This document shows, in pieces, positions 7,129 through 15,414 of a stretch of 33,609 nucleotides of DNA (position 1 is the first letter of the stretch; each line of letters starts with the position of its first letter). Both the position numbers and the translations under genes were made by a program. The stretch is taken from assembly GCA_019750455.1 (NCBI GenBank), contig JAIEOM010000083.1, positions 1 to 33,609 of the forward strand, read 5' to 3'. This stretch comes from Sphingomonadales bacterium (lineage in GTDB: Bacteria > Pseudomonadota > Alphaproteobacteria > Sphingomonadales > Sphingomonadaceae). The notes beneath the pieces were generated by a model. That model searched no databases and was not told the origin of the DNA. It saw only the letters and a list, made by a program, of their open reading frames with translations.

Positions 7129-7734
7129 CTAGCTGCCGCAGCCGTCCGCGCCTAGCGGCTCGTTGCCGAACTGTTCGAACACGGCGGCCAGCCCCGGCAC
7201 GTCCGCTTCGGCGCGCAGGGCGCCGAGCGCGTCTTCGATGTCGATCGACATCTCCGTCACCCCGCCCTCGAATCCCACCCCCTTCGCCCCCAGCGAACGC
7301 GCCAAGGCCAGTGCCGGGCGGTTTTCGGGCAGGACATGGACAGTGAAATGTTCATACCCCTCGCGCGCGCAATCGAGCAGCAGCACCGCGGTCAAAAGCC
7401 GCGCAAGGCCGCGCCCGTGATATTCGTCCACCACCGCGACCGAATATTCGGCGCTGTCGGGGTCATCGGGATCGCGGAAGGCATGGACCACGCCGAGCGC
7501 CGGGGTGTCAGGCAGATCGCCGCGCAGCGCGCCCCATGCCAAGTGATCGTGCCCGTCGGGGGTTACCAGCGCATGCAGGACCTGCGGCGGCGCCTCACGC
7601 ATTCCGGAGAAGAACCGGAGATAGCGCGATTGCGGCGAAAGCCGGGCGATTCCCTCGCGCAGCCGCGCCTCGTCCTCGCGCCGCACCCGGCGGATGCAGA
7701 CCGGTGTGCCATCATTCAGCTGCGTCTCGATCAC
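7129..7734 (-). CDS. GNAT family N-acetyltransferase
   Basis: 201 aa from a GTG start at 7732-7734, chosen because AAGGGGAG lies 5 nt upstream and the homologous region begins there (VIETQLNDGTPVCIRRV). The ORF-track start at 7809 adds 25 low-complexity residues. The GNAT core appears as SAEYSVAVVDEYHGRGLARLLTAVLLLDCAREG, where DEYHGRGLARLL is the acetyl-CoA-binding motif A (usually Q/RxxGxG/A). The preceding SPQSRYLRFFSGM is typical of the subfamily fused to acyl-CoA synthetases and of stand-alone versions of it. The substrate is unknown. The gene precedes asparaginase on the same strand. Confidence 0.85.
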   Translation of the reverse strand: MIETQLNDGTPVCIRRVRREDEARLREGIARLSPQSRYLRFFSGMREAPPQVLHALVTPDGHDHLAWGALRGDLPDTPALGVVHAFRDPDDPDSAEYSVAVVDEYHGRGLARLLTAVLLLDCAREGYEHFTVHVLPENRPALALARSLGAKGVGFEGGVTEMSIDIEDALGALRAEADVPGLAAVFEQFGNEPLGADGCGS

Positions 7735-7790
7735 CCGCGCTCCCCTTGTCCGCTCTGCCCTGCCGTTCAGCCCACTTGCCGCCAAGCCGC

Positions 7791-7818
7791 TTGACGGGCG
7801 CGCCGACACGGCTAAACC
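7791..7818 (+). promoter_or_regulatory. Candidate sigma-70-type promoter for tRNA-Val
   Basis: TTGACG (7791-7796), a 16-nt spacer and TAAACC (7813-7818) stand about 21 nt before the first base of the tRNA. The -35 match is strong and the -10 moderate. No other plus-strand gene would use it. Confidence 0.45.
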
Positions 7819-7838
7819 GCCAGCGCGCCAGCAGCGTG

Positions 7839-7914
7839 GGGCGGTTAGCTCAGTTGGTAGAGCATCTCGTTTACACCGAGAGGGTCAGCGGTTCGAGCCC
7901 GTTACCGCCCACCA
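7839..7914 (+). tRNA. tRNA-Val (anticodon TAC)
   Basis: A 76-nt cloverleaf with the CCA end encoded. The acceptor GGGCGGT pairs with ACCGCCC. The D-arm is GCTCAGTTGGTAGAGC. The anticodon stem TCTCG/CGAGA encloses TTTACAC (anticodon TAC), and the T-arm is AGCGG-TTCGAGC-CCGTT. The hairpin CGGGG-ACTTTG-CCCCG at 7923-7938 may help end the transcript. Confidence 0.97.
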
Positions 7915-7957
7915 TGGCATGACGGGGACTTTGCCCCGATCCGGCGCGCCCGGACGC

Positions 7958-9637
7958 TCATTCCGCCTTTTCCTGCTTTTCCATGACCTTGTCGACCAGT
8001 GCTTCGGCGGTCAGGGCGAAGGGATCGAGCACCAGATCCGCGCCGCCCTCCTGCACACTGTCCCCTTCGGCAGGGTCATAGACCGCCACCGCCACGCGCC
8101 CGTCAAAGCCTTCCGCGTTCAGCACCTTGAGCAGGGTCTGGCGCGGATCGGGCGTGTTGAGATAGGGACCGTGGTGGCGCAAGGTGGTGACCACCCAAGG
8201 CGCGCTCGCGAGCGGCAGGCCGAGGAGATACTCGGGATCGGTCACGTCCCCGTAGACCGCGTCCACCCCGCGCAACTGCCATTCGCGCACCACCGCCGGG
8301 TCGAGATCGACCGCGAGCATCGGCACGTTCTTCTGCGCCAGCCGCTCGGCAATCGCACTGCCGAGCCCCGACAGCCCGAACAGGATGACTTCGGGCGGTT
8401 CTTCTGCGCCCCGTTCCTCGTCCGCCCGCTCCCGCTCGGGATCGGCGCGTTCGAAAGCACCGAGATAGGGGGCAAAGATCGGCAGCAGCTTGTGCGAATA
8501 GGTGATCATGTAGGTTGAAGCGGCGATGGTGATCAGGCCGACCAGTGTCACCAGCCCGAGCTCCGCTTCGGTCACATGGCCGAGCGTCACCCCCATGCCG
8601 ATGAAAATCAGCGAGAATTCGCTGATCTGGGCCACCGTCAGTCCGGCCAGGAACCCGGTCTGGCGGCGATATCCCAGCAGTCCCATGATGATGACCACCA
8701 CCAGCGGATTGCCGACCAGCACAAAGGCCGAAAAGATCAGCGCCGCGGTGACATTCTCGCCGAGAATCGTGAGCTCAAGCTCGGTGCCGAGTACAAGGAA
8801 GAAGAACAGCAGCAGGAAATCGCGCAGCGGGCCGAGCCGCGAGGCGATGGCATCGCGGTAGGGTGTCGAGGCGAGCGCCGTGCCCGCCAGCAGCCCGCCG
8901 ATCTCCAGCCCCAGACCCAGCGCCTCGCCGATTGCCGCGAACAGGGCGGCAAGGCCGATCGAGAACAGGATCAAAAGCTCCGGGCTCTGCGCCAGGCTGC
9001 GCGTCAGCGGGTTGGCGGCATAGCGCACGATCAGCACCACGATCACCACCAGCACCGCAGCCGCCGTCAGGGCACCGGTGACCGACAGCCCCTCCCCCTC
9101 GGCAGCCGCGCCGATGCCGATCGTCGAAAGTACCACCATCGACAGCACCACGACGATATCCTGCACGATCAGGAAGCCGAGCGCGACCCGGCCGTGAAGC
9201 GCGTCGAGTTCGCGCTTGTCGCTCAGCAGTTTTACGATGATGATCGTGCTGGAGAAGGTGAGCGCCACGGCGATGTAGAGGCTGGCGATGACATCGAAGC
9301 CCAGCCCCATCGCGATCAGGAAACCGAAACCGGCGGTGAAGAGCACCTGCCCGAGCCCGGTCAGCAGCGACACCATGCCCAGTTCGTGCACCAGCCGGTA
9401 ATCGAGCTTCAGCCCGACAAGGAACAGCAGCACCGCCATGCCGAGATCGGAAAGCAGCTCCAGCGGCCCCTCGGACCGTGCGAGACCCAGCACCGATGGC
9501 CCGGCGAGAATTCCGACAACGATGTAGCTGACGATCAGCGGCTGTTTGAGCAGGTGGCCGACATAACCGATCGCTCCGGCAAGGATCAGCAGACCCGAAA
9601 CCTCGGTGAACAGGGAAGCGGTGACAATTTCGGGCAA
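7958..9637 (-). CDS. Kef-type monovalent cation:proton antiporter with TrkA-N domain
   Basis: About 559 aa from a TTG start (9635-9637) with GGAG 8 nt upstream. The ORF-track start at 9718 adds 27 Arg-rich residues of doubtful coding. The N-terminal two thirds is a CPA2-type sodium/proton exchanger domain with about 12 membrane helices; the family segments GYVGHLLKQPLIVSYIVVGILAGP, LFLVGLKLD and LTFSSTIIIVKLLSDKREL are visible. After a charged linker (ERADPERERADEERG) a Rossmann/RCK-like domain follows (VILFGLSGLGSAIAERL..VDLDP). Its loop is GLSGLG instead of GxGxxG, so NAD binding may be altered. A K+/H+ or Na+/H+ efflux role in the inner membrane is likely; the ion is not predictable. The alternative start is uncertain. 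Confidence 0.88.
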   Translation of the reverse strand: MPEIVTASLFTEVSGLLILAGAIGYVGHLLKQPLIVSYIVVGILAGPSVLGLARSEGPLELLSDLGMAVLLFLVGLKLDYRLVHELGMVSLLTGLGQVLFTAGFGFLIAMGLGFDVIASLYIAVALTFSSTIIIVKLLSDKRELDALHGRVALGFLIVQDIVVVLSMVVLSTIGIGAAAEGEGLSVTGALTAAAVLVVIVVLIVRYAANPLTRSLAQSPELLILFSIGLAALFAAIGEALGLGLEIGGLLAGTALASTPYRDAIASRLGPLRDFLLLFFFLVLGTELELTILGENVTAALIFSAFVLVGNPLVVVIIMGLLGYRRQTGFLAGLTVAQISEFSLIFIGMGVTLGHVTEAELGLVTLVGLITIAASTYMITYSHKLLPIFAPYLGAFERADPERERADEERGAEEPPEVILFGLSGLGSAIAERLAQKNVPMLAVDLDPAVVREWQLRGVDAVYGDVTDPEYLLGLPLASAPWVVTTLRHHGPYLNTPDPRQTLLKVLNAEGFDGRVAVAVYDPAEGDSVQEGGADLVLDPFALTAEALVDKVMEKQEKAE

Positions 9638-9795
9638 GTGGCGATCTCCAGGGTCTCGCGGACACCTGAGGCGAGGTTGCCTGCGGCGAACATCACCCAG
9701 TTTGCAAACAGCCACCACACGGCAATCGCGACCGCTTCAGCGACGGGAACGGCTGGCCGCGCTCTGCGGCGTCGCTAGACCGCCGCGCGGCAGGC

Positions 9796-9880
9796 GACCT
9801 GCGCCCCCGCGCCGCGTTTACACCGCGCAGGTCCCCCGGTAGAGCCCATCACCTCGCCAATGCGCGTTTCTACCGGAGGA
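9796..9880 (+). promoter_or_regulatory. Leader of the SDR gene with two stems, one masking the ribosome-binding site
   Basis: The 251-bp gap before the SDR gene has no supported gene. Near its end GACCTGCGC (9796-9804) pairs with GCGCAGGTC (9825-9833). CCGGTAG (9836-9842) pairs with CTACCGG (9870-9876), which overlaps the GGAGGA ribosome-binding site at 9875-9880. A translation-controlling structure is possible but unproven. Confidence 0.35.
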
Positions 9881-9888
9881 CTTGGGGC

Positions 9889-10641
9889 ATGGATCTGCAA
9901 CTCGAAGGCAAGCGGGCGCTGGTGCTGGGGGCGAGCAAGGGGCTTGGCCGGGCAAGCGCAGCGGCGCTGGCAGCAGAGGGAGCGCAGGTTACGACCGTCG
10001 CCCGTTCCGGCAGCGGCATCGAGGGCTGCCTCCACATCACCGCCGATCTTGATGATCCCGCCGCTCCCCAGGCGATCATTGCTGCGGTGCTGGCCGCGGG
10101 TCCTGCGCCCGATATCCTCGTGCTCAATTCCGGCGGCCCGCCGATGGCAACGGCCGCGAGCGCGACTCCGGCGGATTTCGCCGCGGTCTTCCCGCGGATG
10201 TTCAACGCCCAGATCACACTCGCACAGGCCTTCCTGCCCGCGATGCGCGCCAACGGCTTCGGGCGGATCCTCGCGATTGCCTCGACCAGTTTGGTGGCGC
10301 CGGTGCCCGGGCTGGTGCTCTCCAACGCGGTGCGCGCGATGCTGGCATCATGGTGCAAGACCCTCGCCGCCGAGGTGGCGGCAGACGGCGTGACGGTGAA
10401 TCTGCTGCTCCCCGGCCAGATCGCGACCGACCGGTTGACCAGCCTGCACGCCGGCATGGCGGCGGCACAGGGGCTGGAGAAGGAACAGGTGACGGCGCGC
10501 TCGATCGCAGCGATTCCGGGCGGGCGGCTCGGGCGGCCCGAGGAATTCGGCGATATCGCTGCCTTCCTCGCCAGCCCGCGTGCCGGGTTCATCACCGGCA
10601 GCGCGATCAAGGTGGACGGCGGCCAGACCGTCACGCTGTAA
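9889..10641 (+). CDS. SDR-family protein lacking the YxxxK active site
   Basis: 250 aa with a Rossmann fold of the FabG-like class. The cofactor loop is LVLGASKGLGRASA (11-24) and NSGGPPMATA replaces the NNAG motif. The region of the catalytic Ser-Tyr-Lys reads ASTSLVAPVPGLVLSNAVRA, where the Tyr and Lys positions appear to be Ser and Arg (SNAVR). The C-terminus GSAIKVDGGQTVTL is typical of SDRs. A subgroup with NSGGP and LSNxxR is commonly annotated as 3-oxoacyl-ACP reductase, but without Tyr/Lys classical SDR catalysis is doubtful. Psd follows 61 nt downstream on the same strand. Confidence 0.85.
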   Translation: MDLQLEGKRALVLGASKGLGRASAAALAAEGAQVTTVARSGSGIEGCLHITADLDDPAAPQAIIAAVLAAGPAPDILVLNSGGPPMATAASATPADFAAVFPRMFNAQITLAQAFLPAMRANGFGRILAIASTSLVAPVPGLVLSNAVRAMLASWCKTLAAEVAADGVTVNLLLPGQIATDRLTSLHAGMAAAQGLEKEQVTARSIAAIPGGRLGRPEEFGDIAAFLASPRAGFITGSAIKVDGGQTVTL

Positions 10642-10702
10642 CCGGTAACGCTCTGACGCGCCCGGCTTGCGCGGTGTGGCGCGGGCCTCTAGCGCGTCAG
10701 GC

Positions 10703-11548
10703 ATGTCCGATCTGTTCATCGCGCTCCAGCACCTCGTGCCCCAGCACGCCCTCTCGCGCCTTGCGGGGCGCATCGCCGCGAGCCAGACGCCGTGGCTGCG
10801 TGACCGCCTGATCCGGCGCTTCGCTGCCGCCTATGGCGTCGACCTGTCCGAAGCCGCGCGCGGGATCGGGGAGTATGCCAGCTTCAACGACTTCTTCACG
10901 CGCGAACTGAAACCCGGCGCCCGCCCGCTGGCCGATGCTGCGCAGTTCATCCTCTCTCCTGCCGATGGCGCGGTGAGCCAACTTGGCCCCGTCAGCGGCG
11001 GACGCATCATTCAGGCCAAGGGGCGCGATTACAGCGTGGCCGAAATCCTCGGTTGCGGCGCGGAGGAAGCCGCGCGGTTCGAGGGCGGATCGTTCATGAC
11101 GATCTATCTGTCGCCCAAGGACTACCACCGCGTCCACATGCCCGCGGCCGGAACGCTGGCGAAGACCAGCTACATCCCGGGCCACCTGTTCTCCGTCAAC
11201 ACCGCCACCGCCGCGGGCGTTGACCGGCTGTTTGCGCGCAATGAACGCCTGTCGTGCCGCTTTGACGGGCCGGACGGACATTTCGCCAGCATCATGGTCG
11301 GCGCAATGATCGTCGCCGGGATCGACACTGTTTGGCCCAACACCTTCCGCACCCACGCCAGCGCACCGGTGCATGAGGATTTCGCCGGGCAAGATCGCCG
11401 TTTCGCCGCCGGGGACGAGATGGGCCGCTTCTACCTCGGCTCCACCGTGGTGCTGCTGTTCGAGCCCGGACGGGTGGCGTGGCGCGAGGATCTTGTGCCC
11501 GCCGCTCCTTTGCGCATGGGCGAGGCAATCGCCCGCAGGATCGGCTAG
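10703..11548 (+). CDS. psd: Phosphatidylserine decarboxylase proenzyme
   Basis: 281 aa from the ATG at 10703; the ORF-track TTG at 10667 is less likely. It decarboxylates phosphatidylserine to phosphatidylethanolamine at the inner membrane. The self-cleavage motif LGST (in GRFYLGSTVVLLFE) near the C-terminus yields the pyruvoyl group. The supporting Asp and His of the autocleavage triad are in SPADGAVS and DYHRVHMP. The start MSDLFIALQHLVPQHALSRL resembles type I Psd. The usual neighbour pssA is not present. Its 3' end overlaps the convergent gene by 4 nt. Confidence 0.95.
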   Translation: MSDLFIALQHLVPQHALSRLAGRIAASQTPWLRDRLIRRFAAAYGVDLSEAARGIGEYASFNDFFTRELKPGARPLADAAQFILSPADGAVSQLGPVSGGRIIQAKGRDYSVAEILGCGAEEAARFEGGSFMTIYLSPKDYHRVHMPAAGTLAKTSYIPGHLFSVNTATAAGVDRLFARNERLSCRFDGPDGHFASIMVGAMIVAGIDTVWPNTFRTHASAPVHEDFAGQDRRFAAGDEMGRFYLGSTVVLLFEPGRVAWREDLVPAAPLRMGEAIARRIG

Positions 11549-11865
11549 GCTTCGATCAGTTCGCCAACCCGTTCGATCCGCTCCTGCTCGGTTTCCGGCG
11601 GCTCGATCTTGCGGAAACGATAGGCCTCAAAGCCCTTCATCGGCGGCTCCAATTGCACCTCTGCCAGCGCGACCGACGGTGTCGTCTTGAAAACCAGCGT
11701 GGTCTCACCCGTCAAAAAGTTGTGCTGGTTGGTACTGTAATGCAGGTCGACGACAGTATAGACTCTGCCTTCCTGCAAGAGGTGATGGATCGGCACGATA
11801 GGTCCGATGCGGCCCTTCTTCGGCCCCGCATCCACATACACCACCTTATCGCCAATATCGAACAT
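11545..11865 (-). CDS. Conserved-looking hypothetical protein
   Basis: 106 aa (MFDIGDKVVYVDAG...). It begins with a short β-rich segment (GDKVVYVDAGPKKG.. GRVYTVVDLHYS) reminiscent of SH3/KOW-like barrels. The C-terminal part has an acidic amphipathic tail (ETEQERIERVGELIEA). No signal peptide, membrane segment or catalytic motif is seen. The gene converges on psd with a 4-nt overlap of the 3' ends. I do not recognise the family. Coding is supported by codon pattern and a clean start at 11865 with GGGGAGACTCGTTCC upstream. Confidence 0.7.
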   Translation of the reverse strand: MFDIGDKVVYVDAGPKKGRIGPIVPIHHLLQEGRVYTVVDLHYSTNQHNFLTGETTLVFKTTPSVALAEVQLEPPMKGFEAYRFRKIEPPETEQERIERVGELIEA

Positions 11866-11918
11866 GGAACGAGTCTCCCCGGGGAGGGAGAACTATCTGA
11901 TCCGCCCTTAAGAAACCG

Positions 11919-12479
11919 CTACTTGCGTAGATTGATCGCCTCGCGAACCAGCGCCCCCGTTTGCGGCGTGTCCCATGCATATCCGCCCGCCACTCGCAGC
12001 ACTTCCTTGCCGCCGGCATCGAACAGGATCGTCAGCGGCAGCACGCCTTCGGGTGTGAACTGCGCGGAAAGCTGCGTATCGGGATCGAGCCACGGTTCAA
12101 GCCGCGCATAGCCGCCCTTGGCGAAGAACGGCTCCACCACCTCGGCCCCGCGGATATCCTGGCTGACGGTGATGACCCTCACCTCACCCTCGAGATCGGC
12201 GGCAAGGGCGTCCAGCGCGGGCATTTCCTTGACGCAGGGCGCACACCATGTGGCCCACAGGTTGAGCAGCACCGGCCCGTCCTGCGCGGCGAGATCGAGG
12301 CTGCGCCCCGCCGGGTCAGAAAGCTGCATCGCCGGAATGGGCGTGCCCGCGAACTGGCGGGTCACCACGCCCGCTGCGGCTTGCGGCGTCTCAACCGGTT
12401 GCGCCGGGGCCTCGGCGGCCCTATCGCATCCCGCCAGCAGCAGGAGCGGTAGTGCAAGAATGAGCGGCGAGCGGGACAT
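11919..12479 (-). CDS. TlpA/ResA-family thiol:disulfide oxidoreductase lipoprotein
   Basis: 186 aa. The N-terminus [10 protein letters not shown] is a lipobox with Cys18 as the lipidation site, so the protein is probably anchored facing the periplasm. A thioredoxin fold follows with the active site WATWCAPC (Cys79/Cys82) and the cis-Pro loop in [11 protein letters not shown]. TlpA/ResA proteins keep cytochrome c or copper-site cysteines reduced. The start codon overlaps that of the divergent argH by 2 nt (CATG at 12477-12480), so one of the starts, or the promoters, must be unusual. Confidence 0.9.
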   Translation of the reverse strand: MSRSPLILALPLLLLAGCDRAAEAPAQPVETPQAAAGVVTRQFAGTPIPAMQLSDPAGRSLDLAAQDGPVLLNLWATWCAPCVKEMPALDALAADLEGEVRVITVSQDIRGAEVVEPFFAKGGYARLEPWLDPDTQLSAQFTPEGVLPLTILFDAGGKEVLRVAGGYAWDTPQTGALVREAINLRK

Positions 12480-13890
12480 GACGGGCTCCGATCAGGGTAC
12501 AGCGACCAACGCCATGTGGGGCGGGCGCTTCGCCGATGGCCCTAGCGCGATCATGCGCGAAATCAACGCCTCGATCCCCTTCGACAAGGCGCTGTGGCGG
12601 CAGGATATCGCCGCCAGCAAGGCGCATGTCGCGATGCTCGGCGCACAGGGGATCATCCCGGCAGACGATGTGCTGGTGATTGCCAACGGGCTTGATGCGG
12701 TCGCTGCCGAATATGAAGCAAACGGCGTGCCCGAGGACTGGGACCGCGAAGACATCCACATGACCACTGAAGCCCGGCTTGCCGAGCTGATCGGGCCGGT
12801 CGCAGGGCGCCTCCACACCGCGCGCAGCCGCAATGACCAGGTGGCGACCGATTTCCGCCTGTGGGTGCGCGATGCCTTTGCGCAGATGGACGAAGGGCTG
12901 GCCGCGCTCCAGCGTGCGCTGGTGACCCGCGCGGGCGAGCATGCCGGCAGCATCATGCCGGGCTTCACGCACTTGCAGACAGCCCAGCCCGTGACCCTCG
13001 GCCATCACCTCATGGCCTATTACGAGATGTTCCGGCGTGACCGTGCGCGCATTGCCGACGCGGCCAAGCGGATGAACGAATGCCCGCTCGGCAGCGCCGC
13101 GCTGGCAGGCACGGGCTTTCCCATCGACCGCGAAGCAACCGCGAGCGCATTGGGCTTTGACCGGCCCACGGCCAACTCGCTCGATGCCGTGTCCGACCGC
13201 GACTTCGCGCTCGATTTCCTGTGGAGCTGTTCGGCCACGGCGCTGCATCTCTCGCGCCTTGCGGAAGAGCTGATCCTCTGGGCAAGCCAGCCCTTCGGCT
13301 TCATCCGCCTGCCCGACAGCCTCTCGACCGGCAGCTCGATCATGCCGCAGAAGAAGAACCCCGATGCCGCGGAACTGGTGCGCGGGCATAGCGGCCGGGT
13401 GATCGGCGCGCTCACCAGCCTGATGATCACCATGAAAGGGCTCCCGCTCGCCTATTCCAAGGACATGCAGGACGATAAGCCCCCGGTGTTCGAAGCGGCG
13501 GGCCTCATGGCCCTCTCCATCGCCGCCATGACCGGGATGGTCGAAGGCGCCACCTTCAATACCACCCGGATGCGCGCCGCCGCCGAATTGGGCTATGCGA
13601 CCGCCACCGACCTTGCCGACTGGCTGGTGCGCGCGCGCGGCATCCCGTTCCGCGAGGCGCATCACATCACCGGCAGTGCGGTGAAACTCGCGGAATCGCG
13701 CGGAATCGCGCTCGACCAGCTGCCGCTCGAAGACCTTCAGGCCATCGATGCGCGGATTGACGAGAGCGTCTATGCGGCGCTGTCTGTCGACGCCTCGGTC
13801 GCGGCGCGTGCCTCCTATGGCGGAACCGCGCCCGATCAGGTGCGTAGTCAGGTCGCTGCCGCGCGGGCGGTGCTGGGAATGGAGGAATGA
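12478..13890 (+). CDS. argH: Argininosuccinate lyase
   Basis: 470 aa from the ATG at 12478; an in-frame ATG at 12514 (MWGGRF) is the alternative. The ORF track extends to 12118 through the opposite tlpA-like gene and should not be used. The enzyme splits argininosuccinate to arginine and fumarate, the last step of arginine synthesis. The fumarase/aspartase-superfamily signature [12 protein letters not shown] is intact, as are [16 protein letters not shown] and [12 protein letters not shown]. It is followed by overlapping genes for a small lipoprotein and lysA, an arrangement found in many proteobacteria. Confidence 0.97.
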   Translation: MTGSDQGTATNAMWGGRFADGPSAIMREINASIPFDKALWRQDIAASKAHVAMLGAQGIIPADDVLVIANGLDAVAAEYEANGVPEDWDREDIHMTTEARLAELIGPVAGRLHTARSRNDQVATDFRLWVRDAFAQMDEGLAALQRALVTRAGEHAGSIMPGFTHLQTAQPVTLGHHLMAYYEMFRRDRARIADAAKRMNECPLGSAALAGTGFPIDREATASALGFDRPTANSLDAVSDRDFALDFLWSCSATALHLSRLAEELILWASQPFGFIRLPDSLSTGSSIMPQKKNPDAAELVRGHSGRVIGALTSLMITMKGLPLAYSKDMQDDKPPVFEAAGLMALSIAAMTGMVEGATFNTTRMRAAAELGYATATDLADWLVRARGIPFREAHHITGSAVKLAESRGIALDQLPLEDLQAIDARIDESVYAALSVDASVAARASYGGTAPDQVRSQVAAARAVLGMEE

Positions 13891-14126
13891 TGCGCAACCT
13901 TGCCGCCCTCGGTCTCGCCGCGCTGCTCGCCAGCTGCGGGACGGCCTCGCCGCTCACGCCCCCTGAAGGCGCAAGCCTGCCTACCGCGCCCTATGGCGCG
14001 GCCGACAGGCCCTCTGCCGAGGAATTGCTGCGCCGCGAAGCACTCGCCGCGCCCGAACGCAGCGTCGAACTGCGCCGCCGCTCCGAGGAACGCCAGGACG
14101 ATCCCTTCGATCTTCCCCCCGAATAG
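13887..14126 (+). CDS. Small LptM-like lipoprotein
   Basis: 78-79 aa. The signal [12 protein letters not shown] is a lipobox, giving a mature protein starting [16 protein letters not shown]. The short CGxxxPLxPP pattern right after the lipid Cys resembles LptM (YifL), which assists LptD maturation in E. coli and lies close to lysA/dapF. The rest is a hydrophilic, charged tail ([21 protein letters not shown]). The start is ATGATG: the first ATG overlaps the argH stop, and the second (13890) has better spacing from GGAGGA. LysA follows 9 nt later. The LptM role is inferred from pattern and position. Confidence 0.75.
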   Translation: MMRNLAALGLAALLASCGTASPLTPPEGASLPTAPYGAADRPSAEELLRREALAAPERSVELRRRSEERQDDPFDLPPE

Positions 14127-14135
14127 ACTGGAACA

Positions 14136-15395
14136 ATGGACCATTTTGCCCTCCGAGACGGCGTCATGCACGCCGAAGACGTGCCCCTGCCGCTGATCGC
14201 GGATGCTGTCGGCACGCCCGTCTACGTCTATTCGCGCGCGACGCTGGAACGCCACGCCAAGGTATTCCGCGAGGCGCTGGCCGATGTGCCGGACAAGCTG
14301 ATCGCCTTTGCGGTGAAATCGAACCCCAACCTCGCCGTGCTCAAGGTGCTGGGCGCGCAGGGCATGGGCGCCGATGTGGTGTCGGTGGGCGAGATGCGCC
14401 GCGCGCTGGCGGCGGGGATTGCGCCGGACATGATCGTCTTTTCGGGCGTGGGCAAGACCGCGGCAGAGATGGTCGCCGCGCTGGAAGCTGGCATCGGCCA
14501 GTTCAACATCGAGAGCGAGGAAGAAGGCCTTGAAATCGCGGAAATCGCGGCGGCGCGCGGCATGACGGCGCAGTGCACCTTGCGCATCAACCCCGATGTC
14601 GATGCCGGCACCCACGACAAGATTTCCACCGGCAAGGCCGATAACAAATTCGGCGTGCCGATCAGCGAGGCGGGCCAGATTTTCGGCAAGCTCGCGGGGC
14701 TGCCGGGGGTGAACCTGCGCGGCGTGGCGGTGCATATCGGCAGCCAACTGGCTGATCTGGCTCCGCTTGAAGCCGCCTTTACCAAGCTTGGCGCGCTGGT
14801 TGCGGCGCTGCGCGGTGCGGGGCATGAGGTGACGCATGTCGATCTGGGCGGCGGCCTCGGTGTGCCTTATCGGGTGGGCGAAGTGCTTCCGGCGCCTGCG
14901 GAATACGGGGCGATGGTTGCGCGGGTGACGAAGGACTGGGGCGTCAAGCTGATCTTCGAGCCGGGCCGCGTGATCGCGGGCAATGCCGGCGTGCTGCTGA
15001 CCCGCGTGGTGCGGGTGAAGCGCGGGATCAAGGACCCTTTCGTGATCGTCGATGCGGCGATGAACGATCTGGCCCGCCCGGCCCTTTACGGCGCCTATCA
15101 CCACTTCGAGGCGGTCGAGCCCAGAGGCACTCAGATGACTGCCAATATCGTTGGCCCGATCTGCGAAACGGGGGACACCTTCGCCATGGGCCGCGAGTGC
15201 GATGCGTTGGAGGCGGGCGATCTGGCCGTGTTCCGCACCGCGGGCGCTTATGGTGCGACGATGGCCTCGTCCTACAATTCACGCGGGTTTGTGGCCGAAG
15301 TGCTGGTCGATGGTGACAAGTTTGCCGTGGTCGCCGACCGTATCGAGGCGGGGGCGATCATGGATGCCGAACGCGTGCCGGAATGGCTGATCTGA
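14136..15395 (+). CDS. lysA: Diaminopimelate decarboxylase
   Basis: 419 aa. This PLP enzyme decarboxylates meso-diaminopimelate to lysine. The PLP lysine is in IAFAVKSNPN (about residue 61). Other landmarks are the HIGSQL motif, DLGGGLGVPY, the phosphate-binding EPGRVIAGNAG, and the C-terminal GPICETGD with its catalytic Cys. It is a fold-type III alanine-racemase-like barrel with a β domain. It belongs to the argH - lipoprotein - lysA group and is followed 19 nt downstream by the precorrin-2 dehydrogenase gene. Confidence 0.97.
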   Translation: MDHFALRDGVMHAEDVPLPLIADAVGTPVYVYSRATLERHAKVFREALADVPDKLIAFAVKSNPNLAVLKVLGAQGMGADVVSVGEMRRALAAGIAPDMIVFSGVGKTAAEMVAALEAGIGQFNIESEEEGLEIAEIAAARGMTAQCTLRINPDVDAGTHDKISTGKADNKFGVPISEAGQIFGKLAGLPGVNLRGVAVHIGSQLADLAPLEAAFTKLGALVAALRGAGHEVTHVDLGGGLGVPYRVGEVLPAPAEYGAMVARVTKDWGVKLIFEPGRVIAGNAGVLLTRVVRVKRGIKDPFVIVDAAMNDLARPALYGAYHHFEAVEPRGTQMTANIVGPICETGDTFAMGRECDALEAGDLAVFRTAGAYGATMASSYNSRGFVAEVLVDGDKFAVVADRIEAGAIMDAERVPEWLI

Positions 15396-15414
15396 GAACG
15401 CGAGTGATACGGGC

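Noticed and set aside
9640-9775. Short minus-strand frame upstream of the antiporter with a hydrophobic stretch (VWWLFANWVMFAAGN)
   Set aside because: It overlaps the antiporter start, has no clear start codon with a ribosome-binding site, and is too short to support as a gene.
8576-9778. 400-aa plus-strand ORF opposite the antiporter
   Set aside because: Composition (His/Gln/Arg-rich, no motif) is typical of an antisense shadow of a GC-rich gene; the minus-strand frame is a clear transporter.
12118-12477. N-terminal extension of argH given by the ORF track
   Set aside because: It overlaps the whole TlpA-like lipoprotein gene on the other strand and has no similarity to ArgH; the family N-terminus is MWGGRF.
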